NCBI GenBank assembly: GCA_016743235.1
Contig: VRZD01000004.1
Coordinates: forward strand, 62,001-126,000
Direction of reading: 5' to 3'
DNA from: Pantanalinema sp. GBBB05
Lineage (GTDB): Bacteria > Cyanobacteriota > Cyanobacteriia > Leptolyngbyales > Leptolyngbyaceae
DNA length: 64,000 nt
A program made the translations under genes and the position numbers. The notes under the pieces are model-generated. The model had not been told where the DNA came from and ran no database searches. It saw only the letters and a program-made list of their open reading frames with translations. Positions 55,992 through 64,000 of the stretch are shown here, piece after piece (position 1 is the first letter of the stretch; each line of letters starts with the position of its first letter).

Positions 55992-57389
55992 CTAACGATC
56001 GAGCCGAATGCCCCGAATCGAGTAGTCCAACAATTGCATCGGATGAAGGACAGGAAGCGATTTTCCTTGAAGTTCCAAGTGTTTCGTAATCTGCACAAAG
56101 CACCCAATATTGGCAGAAGCAATCACACTTGCCCCTGTATTCGTCAGGTTTTGTACCTTTTGCCGTCCTAGTTCTGCTGCCACATCCGGTTGCAAAATGT
56201 TGTAGACCCCGGCACTGCCACAACATAACGCGGCATCTAGCGGTTCTCGCAGTTGTACACCGGGGATTTGCTTCAGTAATTGGCGCGGTTGCAGGCTAAT
56301 TTTCTGCCCATGCAGCATGTGACAGGCATCCTGATACACCATACTCAAGGGTTGCTCTTGCAGCGGCGATAGTTTAGTGGTCAGCCCCACATCTGCCAAA
56401 AATTCCTGCACATCACGCACCTTGGCGGCAAAGGCTTGGGCAACCTCGCGATAGTTGGGGTCGTCTTGCAGAATGGAGCCATATTCCTTCAAGGTATGAC
56501 CACACCCAGAGGCATTAATTAAAATAAAATCGAGATCTCGATCGGCAAAGCTAGCGATCGTCTGGCGGGCTAATGCCTGTGACTGCTGTTCCTGCCCCTG
56601 ATGATGCGTTAATGCGCCACAACAGCCCTGCGACTGGGGAATCACCACTTCACAACCATTTGCTGTCAAGACTCGGACTGTCGCCTCGTTGACTTCGGGA
56701 TTGAATAAGCGCTGAACGCAACCCAGCAGTAATCCCACGCGATAACGTTTTTCGCCCACAGCTGGAACAACTTCTGGCAGGGTATCTTGAAAGGCTTGGG
56801 GCGGAATGGGTGGCAGCATCGATTCCATTGCTGCTAATTGCGGCGAGAGTTGGGGCAAAATCCCTAACGATCGCACCAACTTTTGTAAGCCCACCTTCTG
56901 GTATAGCCCTAAAGGACGCAATAATAAACGCAAGCGATCGGGATACGGAAAAGTGGAAAAGATTAACCGCCGCAGGAGTTTTTCCGGCAGCGATCGGGGA
57001 TGATTCCGTTCTACCTGTTGCCGGGTTGCTTCAATTAACTTGTCGTACTGCACCCCCGATGGACAGGTTGTTACACAGGCAAGACAACCCAAACAAGAAT
57101 CAAAGTGCTGCACCGTTGCCGGAGATAGCGGAATTTGCCCTTCATTCACGCCATCCATTAAGTAAATCCGCCCTCTGGGAGAATCGGTTTCCTTACCAAT
57201 CACCCGATAGCTAGGACAGGTAGACAAACAAAATCCACAGTGAACACAGGTATCAATAATCTTCGGATCGGGAGGATGATGGGCATCAAAGGATACCGCT
57301 TCGTTTAAGGCTTGATTCGGATTGATCGCTGTGAAGGAAGCGCTGGGAGCCGCTGTAGGGGCTGCGGACGGGTCAAACTGGGTGGTCAT
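55992..57389 (-). CDS. glcF: Glycolate dehydrogenase iron-sulfur subunit GlcF
   Basis: 465 residues. Two 4Fe-4S clusters are visible in 'CVHCGFCLSTCP' and 'CLGCLACVTTCP', then paired CCG-type segments ('GCCGAL', 'CCGSAG'). The subunit passes electrons from the glycolate-oxidising flavoprotein, in photorespiration. glcE lies directly upstream with a 3 bp gap, so the two are one transcript. GlcD is not in the window. Confidence 0.95.
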   Translation of the reverse strand: MTTQFDPSAAPTAAPSASFTAINPNQALNEAVSFDAHHPPDPKIIDTCVHCGFCLSTCPSYRVIGKETDSPRGRIYLMDGVNEGQIPLSPATVQHFDSCLGCLACVTTCPSGVQYDKLIEATRQQVERNHPRSLPEKLLRRLIFSTFPYPDRLRLLLRPLGLYQKVGLQKLVRSLGILPQLSPQLAAMESMLPPIPPQAFQDTLPEVVPAVGEKRYRVGLLLGCVQRLFNPEVNEATVRVLTANGCEVVIPQSQGCCGALTHHQGQEQQSQALARQTIASFADRDLDFILINASGCGHTLKEYGSILQDDPNYREVAQAFAAKVRDVQEFLADVGLTTKLSPLQEQPLSMVYQDACHMLHGQKISLQPRQLLKQIPGVQLREPLDAALCCGSAGVYNILQPDVAAELGRQKVQNLTNTGASVIASANIGCFVQITKHLELQGKSLPVLHPMQLLDYSIRGIRLDR

Positions 57390-57392
57390 GAC

Positions 57393-58748
57393 TTAGATTC
57401 CCCCCACAAATCGGTGGGGACTGAGTAATGGATTCGGGTCAAATTGCTGCTTAATCCGCTGCATCATCTCCAGAGCATTGCCAGCATATCCCCACACATC
57501 CACCTGCTGTTTGCATGACACTGGAGCTTGCAGGATCGAGAGGAATCCATTGGTTGCCTGACAGAGAGAACGGATTTTTAGCAAGGTACTCATTGGGAGA
57601 TCAGGAGCAGCCAGGGTTAAGCGCCCCAGCCCACTAGCGGCATGAATCTGAACTGACCAGGCAGACAGACCTAACCCAGGCAATTGCTGCAAAAACATCC
57701 CCGCTGCCGAGGTGCATACTCCTATTTTGCAAGTAATTGCCTGATCTCGGCTGGCGATCGTCATTTGTTCTCGCAACTGCTGCCATAGAGCCAGTTCGCT
57801 AGTCTCGACCTGAGCTGTATGGTGTAATCCTAACGCCTTGCCTACCTCGATCACCCGCTCTACCTGCTGCAAGACACTCGATCGCAACCCTTGAAACCGG
57901 ACGAGTAGACCGATTTCACCCGCGATCGCCAACTCCTGAGCCACACTTCCCGCCACTAAATCGCAACTGGTCGGGGTCAGAACCGAACTGAGTAAAGTTT
58001 GGGTGGCTTGAGCGATCGCCGCTGCTGTGCCGCTCAGAATCACGGTTTGCGAAGCTTCAGGCAAAGGATACACACGAAACGTCACCTGGCTAATGACTCC
58101 CAAAGTTCCATAGGAACCTGTAAATAACTTCATCAGGTCATAGCCAGCCACATTCTTCACCACCCGTCCGCCCGCCTTCGCCAGTTGCCCATCTGCCCGC
58201 ACAAAGGAGATCCCTAACAACATATCCCGCACACTGGCATAGCGTTGGCGCAGAGAGCCTGTATCTGCCGTCGCGACAATCCCGCCGATCGTCGCCTGGT
58301 CTGGAAACGCCGGATCGATCGCGAGGAATTGCCCTGCCTGTGCCAATCGCGCTTGCAGGTCGGCAAACTTCATGCCTGCCTCTACCGTCACCGTCAAATC
58401 TCCCACCGCATGATCGATCAAGCGATTCAAGCGATCGGTACTAATTGCAATCATCGGTGATTCGGTAGCCTGTGGTTCTCCGACTAAGCCACCCCAATCC
58501 AGTTTACTGCCTGCGCCACAGGGCAAAATCCGCCATTGGTGCTGATGGGCACAGGTGACGATCGCCGCCAGTTCGGCTTGAGTAGTCGGAAAGACCAGAC
58601 CGGCGATCGCTTGATTAGGGGTTACAGCACGGGCGATCGCAGATTGCCAGGTTGCCGTGATTTGATCCACAGGGCAAACATTAGCAGTGCCGACCACCTG
58701 GGCACAGGTAGCCATCATTGCCTCACTGGAGGTAGACCAGACTCCCAT
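57393..58748 (-). CDS. glcE: Glycolate dehydrogenase FAD-binding subunit GlcE
   Basis: 451 residues. FAD-binding (PCMH-type) features: 'LPCGAGSKLDWGG', 'DLTVTVEAGMKFADLQARLA', 'FPDQATIGGIVATADTGSLR' and 'GGRVVKNVAGYDLMKLFTGS'. It carries the FAD-binding half of the glycolate oxidase complex without the GlcD partner here. The region immediately upstream (58749-58900) is short and non-coding, next to the IS element. Confidence 0.93.
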   Translation of the reverse strand: MGVWSTSSEAMMATCAQVVGTANVCPVDQITATWQSAIARAVTPNQAIAGLVFPTTQAELAAIVTCAHQHQWRILPCGAGSKLDWGGLVGEPQATESPMIAISTDRLNRLIDHAVGDLTVTVEAGMKFADLQARLAQAGQFLAIDPAFPDQATIGGIVATADTGSLRQRYASVRDMLLGISFVRADGQLAKAGGRVVKNVAGYDLMKLFTGSYGTLGVISQVTFRVYPLPEASQTVILSGTAAAIAQATQTLLSSVLTPTSCDLVAGSVAQELAIAGEIGLLVRFQGLRSSVLQQVERVIEVGKALGLHHTAQVETSELALWQQLREQMTIASRDQAITCKIGVCTSAAGMFLQQLPGLGLSAWSVQIHAASGLGRLTLAAPDLPMSTLLKIRSLCQATNGFLSILQAPVSCKQQVDVWGYAGNALEMMQRIKQQFDPNPLLSPHRFVGGI

Positions 58749-58922
58749 AAGGGGCTTAACTCCTTGGCGATAGGGCTATTGGCTACTGTACCAGCAGGAA
58801 GCTACCGATGACGCATCCCCTTAAGGCTCTACCCATCCCAGAATGCCAGAATTGCCCGTCAAGCATATTTTTTAGGCGTAGGATTTTTGGCTACGGTTTG
58901 ATGACCGAGATAATGGGATATA

Positions 58923-58945
58923 AGCCCCGTCCTTCTAGGACGGCT
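58923..58945. repeat. IS left-end hairpin
   Basis: CCGTCCT pairs with AGGACGG around a TCT loop (58927-58943) with AGCC/GGCT as possible outer pairs. It lies in the left end of the element beyond the tnpA stop and is likely the TnpA-binding hairpin. Confidence 0.75.
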
Positions 58946-59333
58946 TTTCTTGATTCCTAATGTACTCCTTAAGCACTTCTAACGGCGCTCCACCTACAGC
59001 TATTGCGAAATAGCTAGGACTCCAAAGTGATTCTTTGTGTGGCTTGGGTAATCCAGCCTGCCCATATCGACGGCTAGACACTCCTTTCAGTGCATTCACA
59101 ATCTGAGAGACAGAAAGCTTAGGCGGATACTCGATTAGCGCATGAACGTGGTTTTCTTCTCCATTAAATTCGAGAATCTGAAAATCCATTTTCTTAGCGA
59201 CTTCTCGAAACGATGTTTCAATCAGTTCTAAACCATCAGCAGTGAAGACCGACTGACGATATTTGGTTACACAGACCAAATGGATTTTAAGGTCGGTAAC
59301 ACTGTGTCTTGCCCTGCGAAACTGGCTTATCAT
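58935..59333 (-). CDS. tnpA: IS200/IS605 Y1 transposase TnpA
   Basis: 132 residues of the HUH superfamily. The metal-binding HxH is His62/His64 in 'NHVHALI' and the catalytic Tyr is Tyr124 in 'EYIRNQ'. 'LKIHLVCVTKYRQSVF' is the usual N-terminal segment. All key residues are present, so the transposase looks functional. It is divergent from tnpB with 51 bp between the starts. Confidence 0.95.
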   Translation of the reverse strand: MISQFRRARHSVTDLKIHLVCVTKYRQSVFTADGLELIETSFREVAKKMDFQILEFNGEENHVHALIEYPPKLSVSQIVNALKGVSSRRYGQAGLPKPHKESLWSPSYFAIAVGGAPLEVLKEYIRNQEKPS

Positions 59334-59384
59334 TTCCTGTAGACCAACCTATAATCTAATAGCAGACCAACTGTATCACGCGCA

Positions 59385-60572
59385 ATGAAAGCCAGGTATC
59401 ATTACCGTTTCTACCCTGCTGACCAACAGCGACAGAGCCTAGCTCAGTTGTTTGGTTGTGTTCGGGTAGTTTGGAATGATGCCCTGGCGATCTGCAAACA
59501 GTCTGATTCATTGCCAAAGCATAGCGACTTGCAAAAGTGGGTGATTACTCAGGCAAAGAAAACGACTGAACGGGAATGGCTGTCTGCTGTTTCTAACATT
59601 CCGTTACAGCAGTCCGTTGCTGATTTGGGAGTCGCCTACAAAAACTTTTTCGATTCACTCAACGGCAGGCGAAAGGGTAAAAAAGTAGGCTCTCCACGGT
59701 TCAAAAAGAAGACGGGGAAGCAATCAGCGCGGTTCAGAATTGGTGGATTTTCAATCAAAGGTGAGGAGGTCTATCTTGCGAAAATTGGCAACGTAAAACC
59801 GATTTGGTCAAGAGAGTTGCCCTCTGGACCAAGTTCAGTCACGGTGACTAAGGACGCTGCAAATCGGTACTTTCTCAGCTTTGTGGTTGAGATTGCTCCG
59901 GTTGTTCAACCTGCGATTAATCCGTCTATCGGAATTGATTTGGGAATCAAAGTATTTGCTGCTTTGAGTACAGGTGAGCAGGTGTGCAGTCCTAGTTATT
60001 CCAAGCTAGACAAGCGAATCAGGCGCAAGCAGCGCAAATTTACCCGTCAAGTCAAAGGGAGTAAACGCCGCGAGAAAACAAGGCTGCAAATTGCCAAGTT
60101 GCACAATCAGATTTCAGATACTCGTAAGGATTTCTTGCACAAGCTGTCTACCCGCGTGGTTAACGAAAACCAAGTGATTGCGCTGGAAGATTTGAATGTT
60201 TCTGGAATGGTCAAAAACCGCAAACTCTCCAGAGCTATCAGCTTGCAGGGCTGGAGAGAGTTCAGAGTTCTGGTTGAGGGCAAATCCCAAAAACTAGACC
60301 GTGAATTCGTTGCCATCAACCGATGGCAACCCACAAGCCAAATCTGCTCAGAGTGCGGTTTTAAGTGGGGCAAAATCGATTTGTCCGTTCGTTCTGTTCT
60401 CTGTATCAACTGTGGAACATCCCACGACAGAGACGAGAATGCGGCTAGAAATATAGAAAAAGTCGGGATAGGGCGTTGCCACGACTCTAAATGGACGGGG
60501 AGCGACCGTAAGACCTCTTCGGAGGCTAGTTGCGTTGAGCCGTCAAGAATCACCGCTCCTTCAGGACGGTGA
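59385..60572 (+). CDS. tnpB: TnpB RNA-guided nuclease (IS605 family)
   Basis: 395 residues. N-terminal HTH-like region ('MKARYHYRFYPADQQRQSLA'), RuvC-like catalytic residues Asp185 ('GIDLGIKVF'), Glu268 ('ALEDLNV') and Asp348/Asp350 ('SHDRDENAARNI'), and a four-Cys zinc finger ('CSECGFKW' and 'CINCG'). All catalytic residues are present, so it is likely active. TnpB uses an element-derived guide RNA from its 3' end to cut target DNA next to a short motif. The right-end hairpin overlaps the stop codon. Confidence 0.96.
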   Translation: MKARYHYRFYPADQQRQSLAQLFGCVRVVWNDALAICKQSDSLPKHSDLQKWVITQAKKTTEREWLSAVSNIPLQQSVADLGVAYKNFFDSLNGRRKGKKVGSPRFKKKTGKQSARFRIGGFSIKGEEVYLAKIGNVKPIWSRELPSGPSSVTVTKDAANRYFLSFVVEIAPVVQPAINPSIGIDLGIKVFAALSTGEQVCSPSYSKLDKRIRRKQRKFTRQVKGSKRREKTRLQIAKLHNQISDTRKDFLHKLSTRVVNENQVIALEDLNVSGMVKNRKLSRAISLQGWREFRVLVEGKSQKLDREFVAINRWQPTSQICSECGFKWGKIDLSVRSVLCINCGTSHDRDENAARNIEKVGIGRCHDSKWTGSDRKTSSEASCVEPSRITAPSGR

Positions 60573-60590
60573 GTATGTCAATGGACCTGG
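60440..60590 (+). ncRNA. Candidate omega (guide) RNA at the tnpB 3' end
   Basis: By analogy with characterised TnpB systems, the guide RNA covers the tnpB 3' end and right end, with its spacer reading into flanking DNA. The hairpin CACCGCTCCT-TC-AGGACGGTG (60551-60571, one bulged C) lies at the expected place. Both boundaries are estimates. Confidence 0.45.
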
Positions 60591-60630
60591 CAATACACCA
60601 TAACAGATGTAGCCGTTGGGAAAAGCTTGG

Positions 60631-61905
60631 TTAAACGCCGGGAACCACCACCGGGCTTTCAGGTTGAACATTATCTCCTGCGGGTGGATCGATCGGGCCA
60701 GGTGATGGGTTACTCAGTTCTCCACCTCCTACGGGCGGCTCGATCGGCTGCTGTTCTATAGGCGGCGTCACCGGGACAGGTGGCTCACTGACGGGAGGTG
60801 GAACGTTTGCCGATGGGGTTGGTGCTGGTGATTCGATAACTGGAGCAGCGGGTGGTTCAGCGGCTGGCGGTTCATAGGCTGGTGGTTCGTAGGATGAGGG
60901 GCGTTGTCGTCGGGAGGAAACCCAGGCATAAGGAGGAATGCTACGACGGGCACTATAGTCGCTCGTTGCGGGTAAGCGGCGGCGGCGAGCAGCTGCAATA
61001 TTGCGATCGCGGATCGCGGCAATCTCATCTTCGTGATCAGATGTAGTAGTAGTGGCGATCTCAGGTTGATCCTGAATGGGTTCCGATGGAGCAGATGGTG
61101 CCACGCTTACTGGCGGTTGGGCTACGGGGTTGGCGACTGCTGTCGGTTTAGGCTTCAAGCTGGCAATTGTGTCTTGTTGGGGTAACGGGACTTGAAAGCC
61201 TTGGAACAATTCGCCAGTGATAATCCGTTGCACTTCTGCGGATAACATGCGGCGAACCGGACCAATTTCGTCTCCAGTTAAATCGATCGTGATTTTTTGA
61301 GATGCTTTTAGCGTCAGCGGCGGCATGCCAGGGTTACTAGGAATCGCAATCTGTACTTGCCCGGATAAAACTTTGATTTCTGCCAGATAACCCAGGCGCT
61401 CCAGAGTATAAATGCCGTTGTTCGTGTCAATTTCGATCGTGCCAATACAGCCCTGCATCCCGGAAATGACTGTACGACCACTTTCCAGTTGCACACATTC
61501 GTTGTCTAGCACAAAGGATGACTGCTGCCCTAACCGGAATCCAGCGCTGGGTGAGGTTGGGGCAGTGGCTTGAGGCACTTTCTCAGGGGATGTTTTTGCT
61601 GACTGCGAGGCGCGTTCCCGTAGGGCATCGGTTAATTGAAAGCTGACTTTCGCTTTAGCCGGAGTTGTAACATGTTGCCCCGAAACAACCTCATTCCCTG
61701 ACTTTGCCTCCACTCCCTCTACAATCACTGCTGTATTATCAGGTTGTCCGGCAATTTCAACGACTTTGGCCCGAAGGGTTGGCTGGGAGAGTGATGGCAA
61801 ATAGACGAGGGCGATCGCAGAGACTAAACCTGTTGCCATTGCCAATCCCCGTAATGACCAGCCAAGATAGCGCTTGGCTCCCGGTTGACGCAGATGTTGC
61901 AGCAT
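60631..61905 (-). CDS. FecR-domain-like exported protein with Pro-rich tail
   Basis: 424 residues. An N-terminal hydrophobic segment ('GLAMATGLVSAIALVYLP') precedes a FecR-like beta region ('SGNEVVSGQHVTTPAKAKVS', 'ECVQLESGRTVISG', 'KVLSGQVQIAIP') of about residues 60-200. The last 150 residues are Pro/Ser/Ala-rich with a basic RRRR motif in 'IAAARRRRLPATSDYS'. There is no sigma factor or receptor beside it, so a regulatory role is not supported. Function unknown. Confidence 0.72.
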   Translation of the reverse strand: MLQHLRQPGAKRYLGWSLRGLAMATGLVSAIALVYLPSLSQPTLRAKVVEIAGQPDNTAVIVEGVEAKSGNEVVSGQHVTTPAKAKVSFQLTDALRERASQSAKTSPEKVPQATAPTSPSAGFRLGQQSSFVLDNECVQLESGRTVISGMQGCIGTIEIDTNNGIYTLERLGYLAEIKVLSGQVQIAIPSNPGMPPLTLKASQKITIDLTGDEIGPVRRMLSAEVQRIITGELFQGFQVPLPQQDTIASLKPKPTAVANPVAQPPVSVAPSAPSEPIQDQPEIATTTTSDHEDEIAAIRDRNIAAARRRRLPATSDYSARRSIPPYAWVSSRRQRPSSYEPPAYEPPAAEPPAAPVIESPAPTPSANVPPPVSEPPVPVTPPIEQQPIEPPVGGGELSNPSPGPIDPPAGDNVQPESPVVVPGV

Positions 61906-62016
61906 CGAACTTCCCCTGTTGCAGCTAGAGTGTAGACGATTTACCTTCTTCGCTCGGTTCCCAGGAGCATCCGGAAAAACCAGATCATTCCGTCAACTAT
62001 TTTTTGACCGCTCTCT

Positions 62017-62847
62017 ATGACTTCACCCCTTGTATCTGCCACCTGGTTACATCACCACCTCAACGATCGGCAGGTGGTAATTGTGGATTGTCGATTTGCG
62101 CTGATGCAGCCTGATTTGGGACAGCAGCAATACCAGGAAGCCCATATTCCCGGAGCCTATTACCTGGACTTGAACCGAGATTTATCGAGTCCGGTGACTC
62201 AACATGGGGGACGCCATCCGTTACCCGATGCGACCGCTCTAGCTGCCAAACTCTCGGCGATGGGAATTGGGTCTGATGCAGCGGCGCCCACTTTAGTTGT
62301 GGCGTATGACGATTCCCGGTTTGCCTTTGCCGCTCGGTTATGGTGGGTGTTGCGCTACTTGGGACACGATCGTGTCGTGGTATTAGATGGTGGGTTTGCG
62401 GCTTGGAAAGCGGCGGGCTACCCAGTGACAAGCGACATTCCTCCTAGCCAGGCTGGTAACTTCCTTCCTCGCCTGCAACCTGAGTCTGTGGTGGATATTG
62501 ACCAGGTCAAAGCCAGAAAGGATTTACCAGAGGTTATTTTAGTCGATGCGCGGGAAGGGGAACGCTATCGGGGGGAACGCGAACCGATCGATCCAGTGGC
62601 GGGTCATATTCCGGGAGCAGTCAATTATCCCTGGCAGGATGTGACGGATGCTCAGGGGTTTGCCAAGTCGATCGCAGAGCAGCAACAACGCTGGCAAGGG
62701 GTAGAATCTGCCGAGGAAGTGCTGGTTTACTGCGGCTCTGGAGTCACCGCCTGTGTCAATTTACTGTCCTTAGAATTGGCTGGTATTAACACAGGTAAAC
62801 TCTATGCCGGGAGCTGGAGTGATTGGTGTTCTTATCTCTCACCATGA
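62017..62847 (+). CDS. Thiosulfate/3-mercaptopyruvate sulfurtransferase (two-domain rhodanese)
   Basis: 276 residues with two rhodanese domains; the second has the active Cys in 'VYCGSGVTAC'. 'GAYYLDLNRDLSS' and 'LPDATALAAKLSAMGI' are typical of this two-domain group. CGSGVTA is the loop commonly seen in mercaptopyruvate-type sulfurtransferases, but the sulfur donor cannot be decided from sequence. Confidence 0.92.
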   Translation: MTSPLVSATWLHHHLNDRQVVIVDCRFALMQPDLGQQQYQEAHIPGAYYLDLNRDLSSPVTQHGGRHPLPDATALAAKLSAMGIGSDAAAPTLVVAYDDSRFAFAARLWWVLRYLGHDRVVVLDGGFAAWKAAGYPVTSDIPPSQAGNFLPRLQPESVVDIDQVKARKDLPEVILVDAREGERYRGEREPIDPVAGHIPGAVNYPWQDVTDAQGFAKSIAEQQQRWQGVESAEEVLVYCGSGVTACVNLLSLELAGINTGKLYAGSWSDWCSYLSP

Positions 62848-62894
62848 CATTTGCATGGCAGGCTTTGCCGATGCTGACCCTGTCTAGCTTTGGG

Positions 62895-64000
62895 TTAAAA
62901 CAGCGGTATATTGACCGTTAACCCAATACCGGCAATAAAGCTATTAAAGTCAACCAGGGGATCAGTAGAGTGCCCAAAGGTATACCCGGCAAAGGCTGAT
63001 AACTGGGTATTTCGGAACACCGCATAAGTTAGTCGAGCGAGTAACTGATGATAAACATCATCTCGGTTTTGCTGGGTGAAATTGGAGATTGACAGCTGAT
63101 AGTCAATGCCTGCCTGAAGTCGATTGGGGATCAGATCGTAGTTTAGAGAGAGCACTAAAGCGTTGATAATGCGGGATTGATCGACTGGCTCTGTAAAACT
63201 GTAGCGAAACTGATAGAAGGAATTGAGGGCTAACCGCTTGGCTAATTGATCGCGACGGCTTAGCTCTAACCGGATGGAATGATCATTGAAGAAGCGAGTA
63301 CCTTTAGGCAAACCAAAGATTCTATCTCTGGCAATAAATAGCTGTTGGTTGCTCCAGCCAATTTCCCCAAACATCGTTGGGGATAGCCGCTGATAAATTC
63401 CTGCCCGTAACCTGAATTCGTTGTAGTCAATGTCAGACAAGGTAGAGTAACGAATAAAGTTACCTTCAACTGAACTAATAAAATAGGTGCTTTTTCCTAA
63501 AGGAGGAATCAGCAGTAAGGTAACGCCAGGTTTGATTAAGGCATCCTCGATTTGAATTAGTTGGGAATAAACGTTACTGCTATTAAAAAAGTCAAACCGG
63601 GGAATGAGATAGGCAACCGGCGATCGCGTCACAGGTAAAGGTAGTGGAGATCCTATATCTATACAACCCAACTCTATGTCAGGGTTAAGACAAGGGAGGG
63701 GTTTGGTCTGTTCCTGACTATCATCTGAGTTCTGATTCGTGGGATTGGGTGGCTGTGGGGGAATATCAGGATTAAGGAACCTAGGTAATTCAGGCTGCTC
63801 TTGAAAGCGATAAATATCTCGACCTGGAGCTGGTGCAGCTTGATTCGCTGGATTTACTGAATCAGCTCCGGCAGGTTGTTGAGCGAATCGTTGAGCTGAT
63901 GATGTGAAGTGACTGTTTAAGTCAGTTACAAAAGCATTCTGGTCCCCGTATGACTGGTGAGTTACCGGCTCTAATTGTTTAGACTTCACTTCATCCAGAG
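62895..64000 (-). CDS. Outer-membrane beta-barrel-like protein, 5'-truncated by window edge
   Basis: The frame is open to the end of the window; GTG 63989 is just the first in-window start and the N-terminal signal sequence is absent, so the gene probably starts beyond. The N-terminal part is Pro/Asn/Gln-rich. The C-terminal 250 residues alternate polar and hydrophobic residues as in transmembrane beta strands and finish 'GIGLTVNIPLF' with a terminal Phe, typical of outer-membrane barrels. Specific function not recognisable. Confidence 0.7.
   Translation of the reverse strand, partial: LDEVKSKQLEPVTHQSYGDQNAFVTDLNSHFTSSAQRFAQQPAGADSVNPANQAAPAPGRDIYRFQEQPELPRFLNPDIPPQPPNPTNQNSDDSQEQTKPLPCLNPDIELGCIDIGSPLPLPVTRSPVAYLIPRFDFFNSSNVYSQLIQIEDALIKPGVTLLLIPPLGKSTYFISSVEGNFIRYSTLSDIDYNEFRLRAGIYQRLSPTMFGEIGWSNQQLFIARDRIFGLPKGTRFFNDHSIRLELSRRDQLAKRLALNSFYQFRYSFTEPVDQSRIINALVLSLNYDLIPNRLQAGIDYQLSISNFTQQNRDDVYHQLLARLTYAVFRNTQLSAFAGYTFGHSTDPLVDFNSFIAGIGLTVNIPLF

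Larger units (their letters stand above)
58903..60581. mobile_element. IS200/IS605-type element with tnpA and tnpB
   Basis: The element holds divergent tnpA and tnpB with imperfect end hairpins: CCGTCCT-TCT-AGGACGG at 58927-58943 and CACCGCTCCT-TC-AGGACGGTG at 60551-60571. TTGAT, used as target by ISDra2-like elements, lies at 58898-58902 just outside the proposed left end. Right end at about GTCAA, 60577-60581, is by analogy and not certain. It lies between glcE and the FecR-like gene. No target-site duplication is expected for this class. Confidence 0.85.

Noticed and set aside
59334..59384. Possible tRNA or CRISPR remnant near the IS element
   Set aside because: The gap is only the divergent promoter region of tnpA and tnpB; no direct repeats or cloverleaf are seen.

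Overview
The window is a gene-dense stretch of a cyanobacterial chromosome. The octamer GCGATCGC (HIP1) recurs throughout, for example near 2293 and 4848. Several genes are typical of cyanobacteria: Ycf34, DUF1825, DUF3143, a cyanobacterial-length ThiC, a PEP-CTERM protein and a glycolate dehydrogenase GlcE/GlcF pair. I see no rRNA, tRNA, CRISPR array or prophage. The first and last genes run off the window edges.

Layout. 1-1578 is the 3' part of an alpha/beta hydrolase. 1594-7548 is a one-direction cassette (minus strand) of DUF1611, SpeD-like, DUF4178, a spermidine-synthase-like/membrane fusion, a FemAB-like transferase and DUF350. It looks like a polyamine-chemistry and membrane system. 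7.9-15.3 kb holds a PEP-CTERM protein, thiC under a TPP riboswitch, tyrS, a class A penicillin-binding protein, DUF1825 and a J-domain/TPR-like protein. 15.7-22.5 kb holds a TM2/SHOCT protein, a ComEA-like HhH protein, signal peptidase I, a zinc-ribbon PstS-like protein, a 1120-residue tubulin/FtsZ-superfamily protein and Ycf34. 22.8-33.1 kb carries housekeeping genes: a CCA-enzyme-like nucleotidyltransferase, YaaW-like, O-antigen-ligase-like, DnaJ-like/DUF3143, uppS, cdaA, lysA, rimI and an AEC transporter.

33.3-50.6 kb continues with a VanY-like peptidase, an AAA-less M41-like peptidase, plsX-fabH, a histidine kinase, a TonB-like protein, cobI, a lipase, an OB-fold-like lipoprotein, folD, crtE, a DUF212 protein, DUF2993, a phospholipase-D/EF-hand/HhH lipoprotein and a LuxR-type response regulator. 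50.7-58.7 kb has a Cys-rich secreted protein, an EEP nuclease, RNase T2, VanW, an AT-rich SLATT-like gene and glcF-glcE. 58.9-60.6 kb is an IS200/IS605 element with TnpA and TnpB. The window closes with a FecR-like protein, a rhodanese sulfurtransferase and a truncated outer-membrane beta-barrel protein.

Two places are most likely to hold little-described biology. The first is the giant tubulin-like protein with its zinc-ribbon, PstS-like partner (17.5-22.1 kb). The second is the SpeD/spermidine-synthase/DUF350/DUF4178/FemAB cassette (1.6-6.4 kb). Also of note are the secreted nucleases at 48-54 kb, a TnpB with a visible end hairpin, and a scattered purine/pyrimidine tract repeat that seems to have entered rimI.
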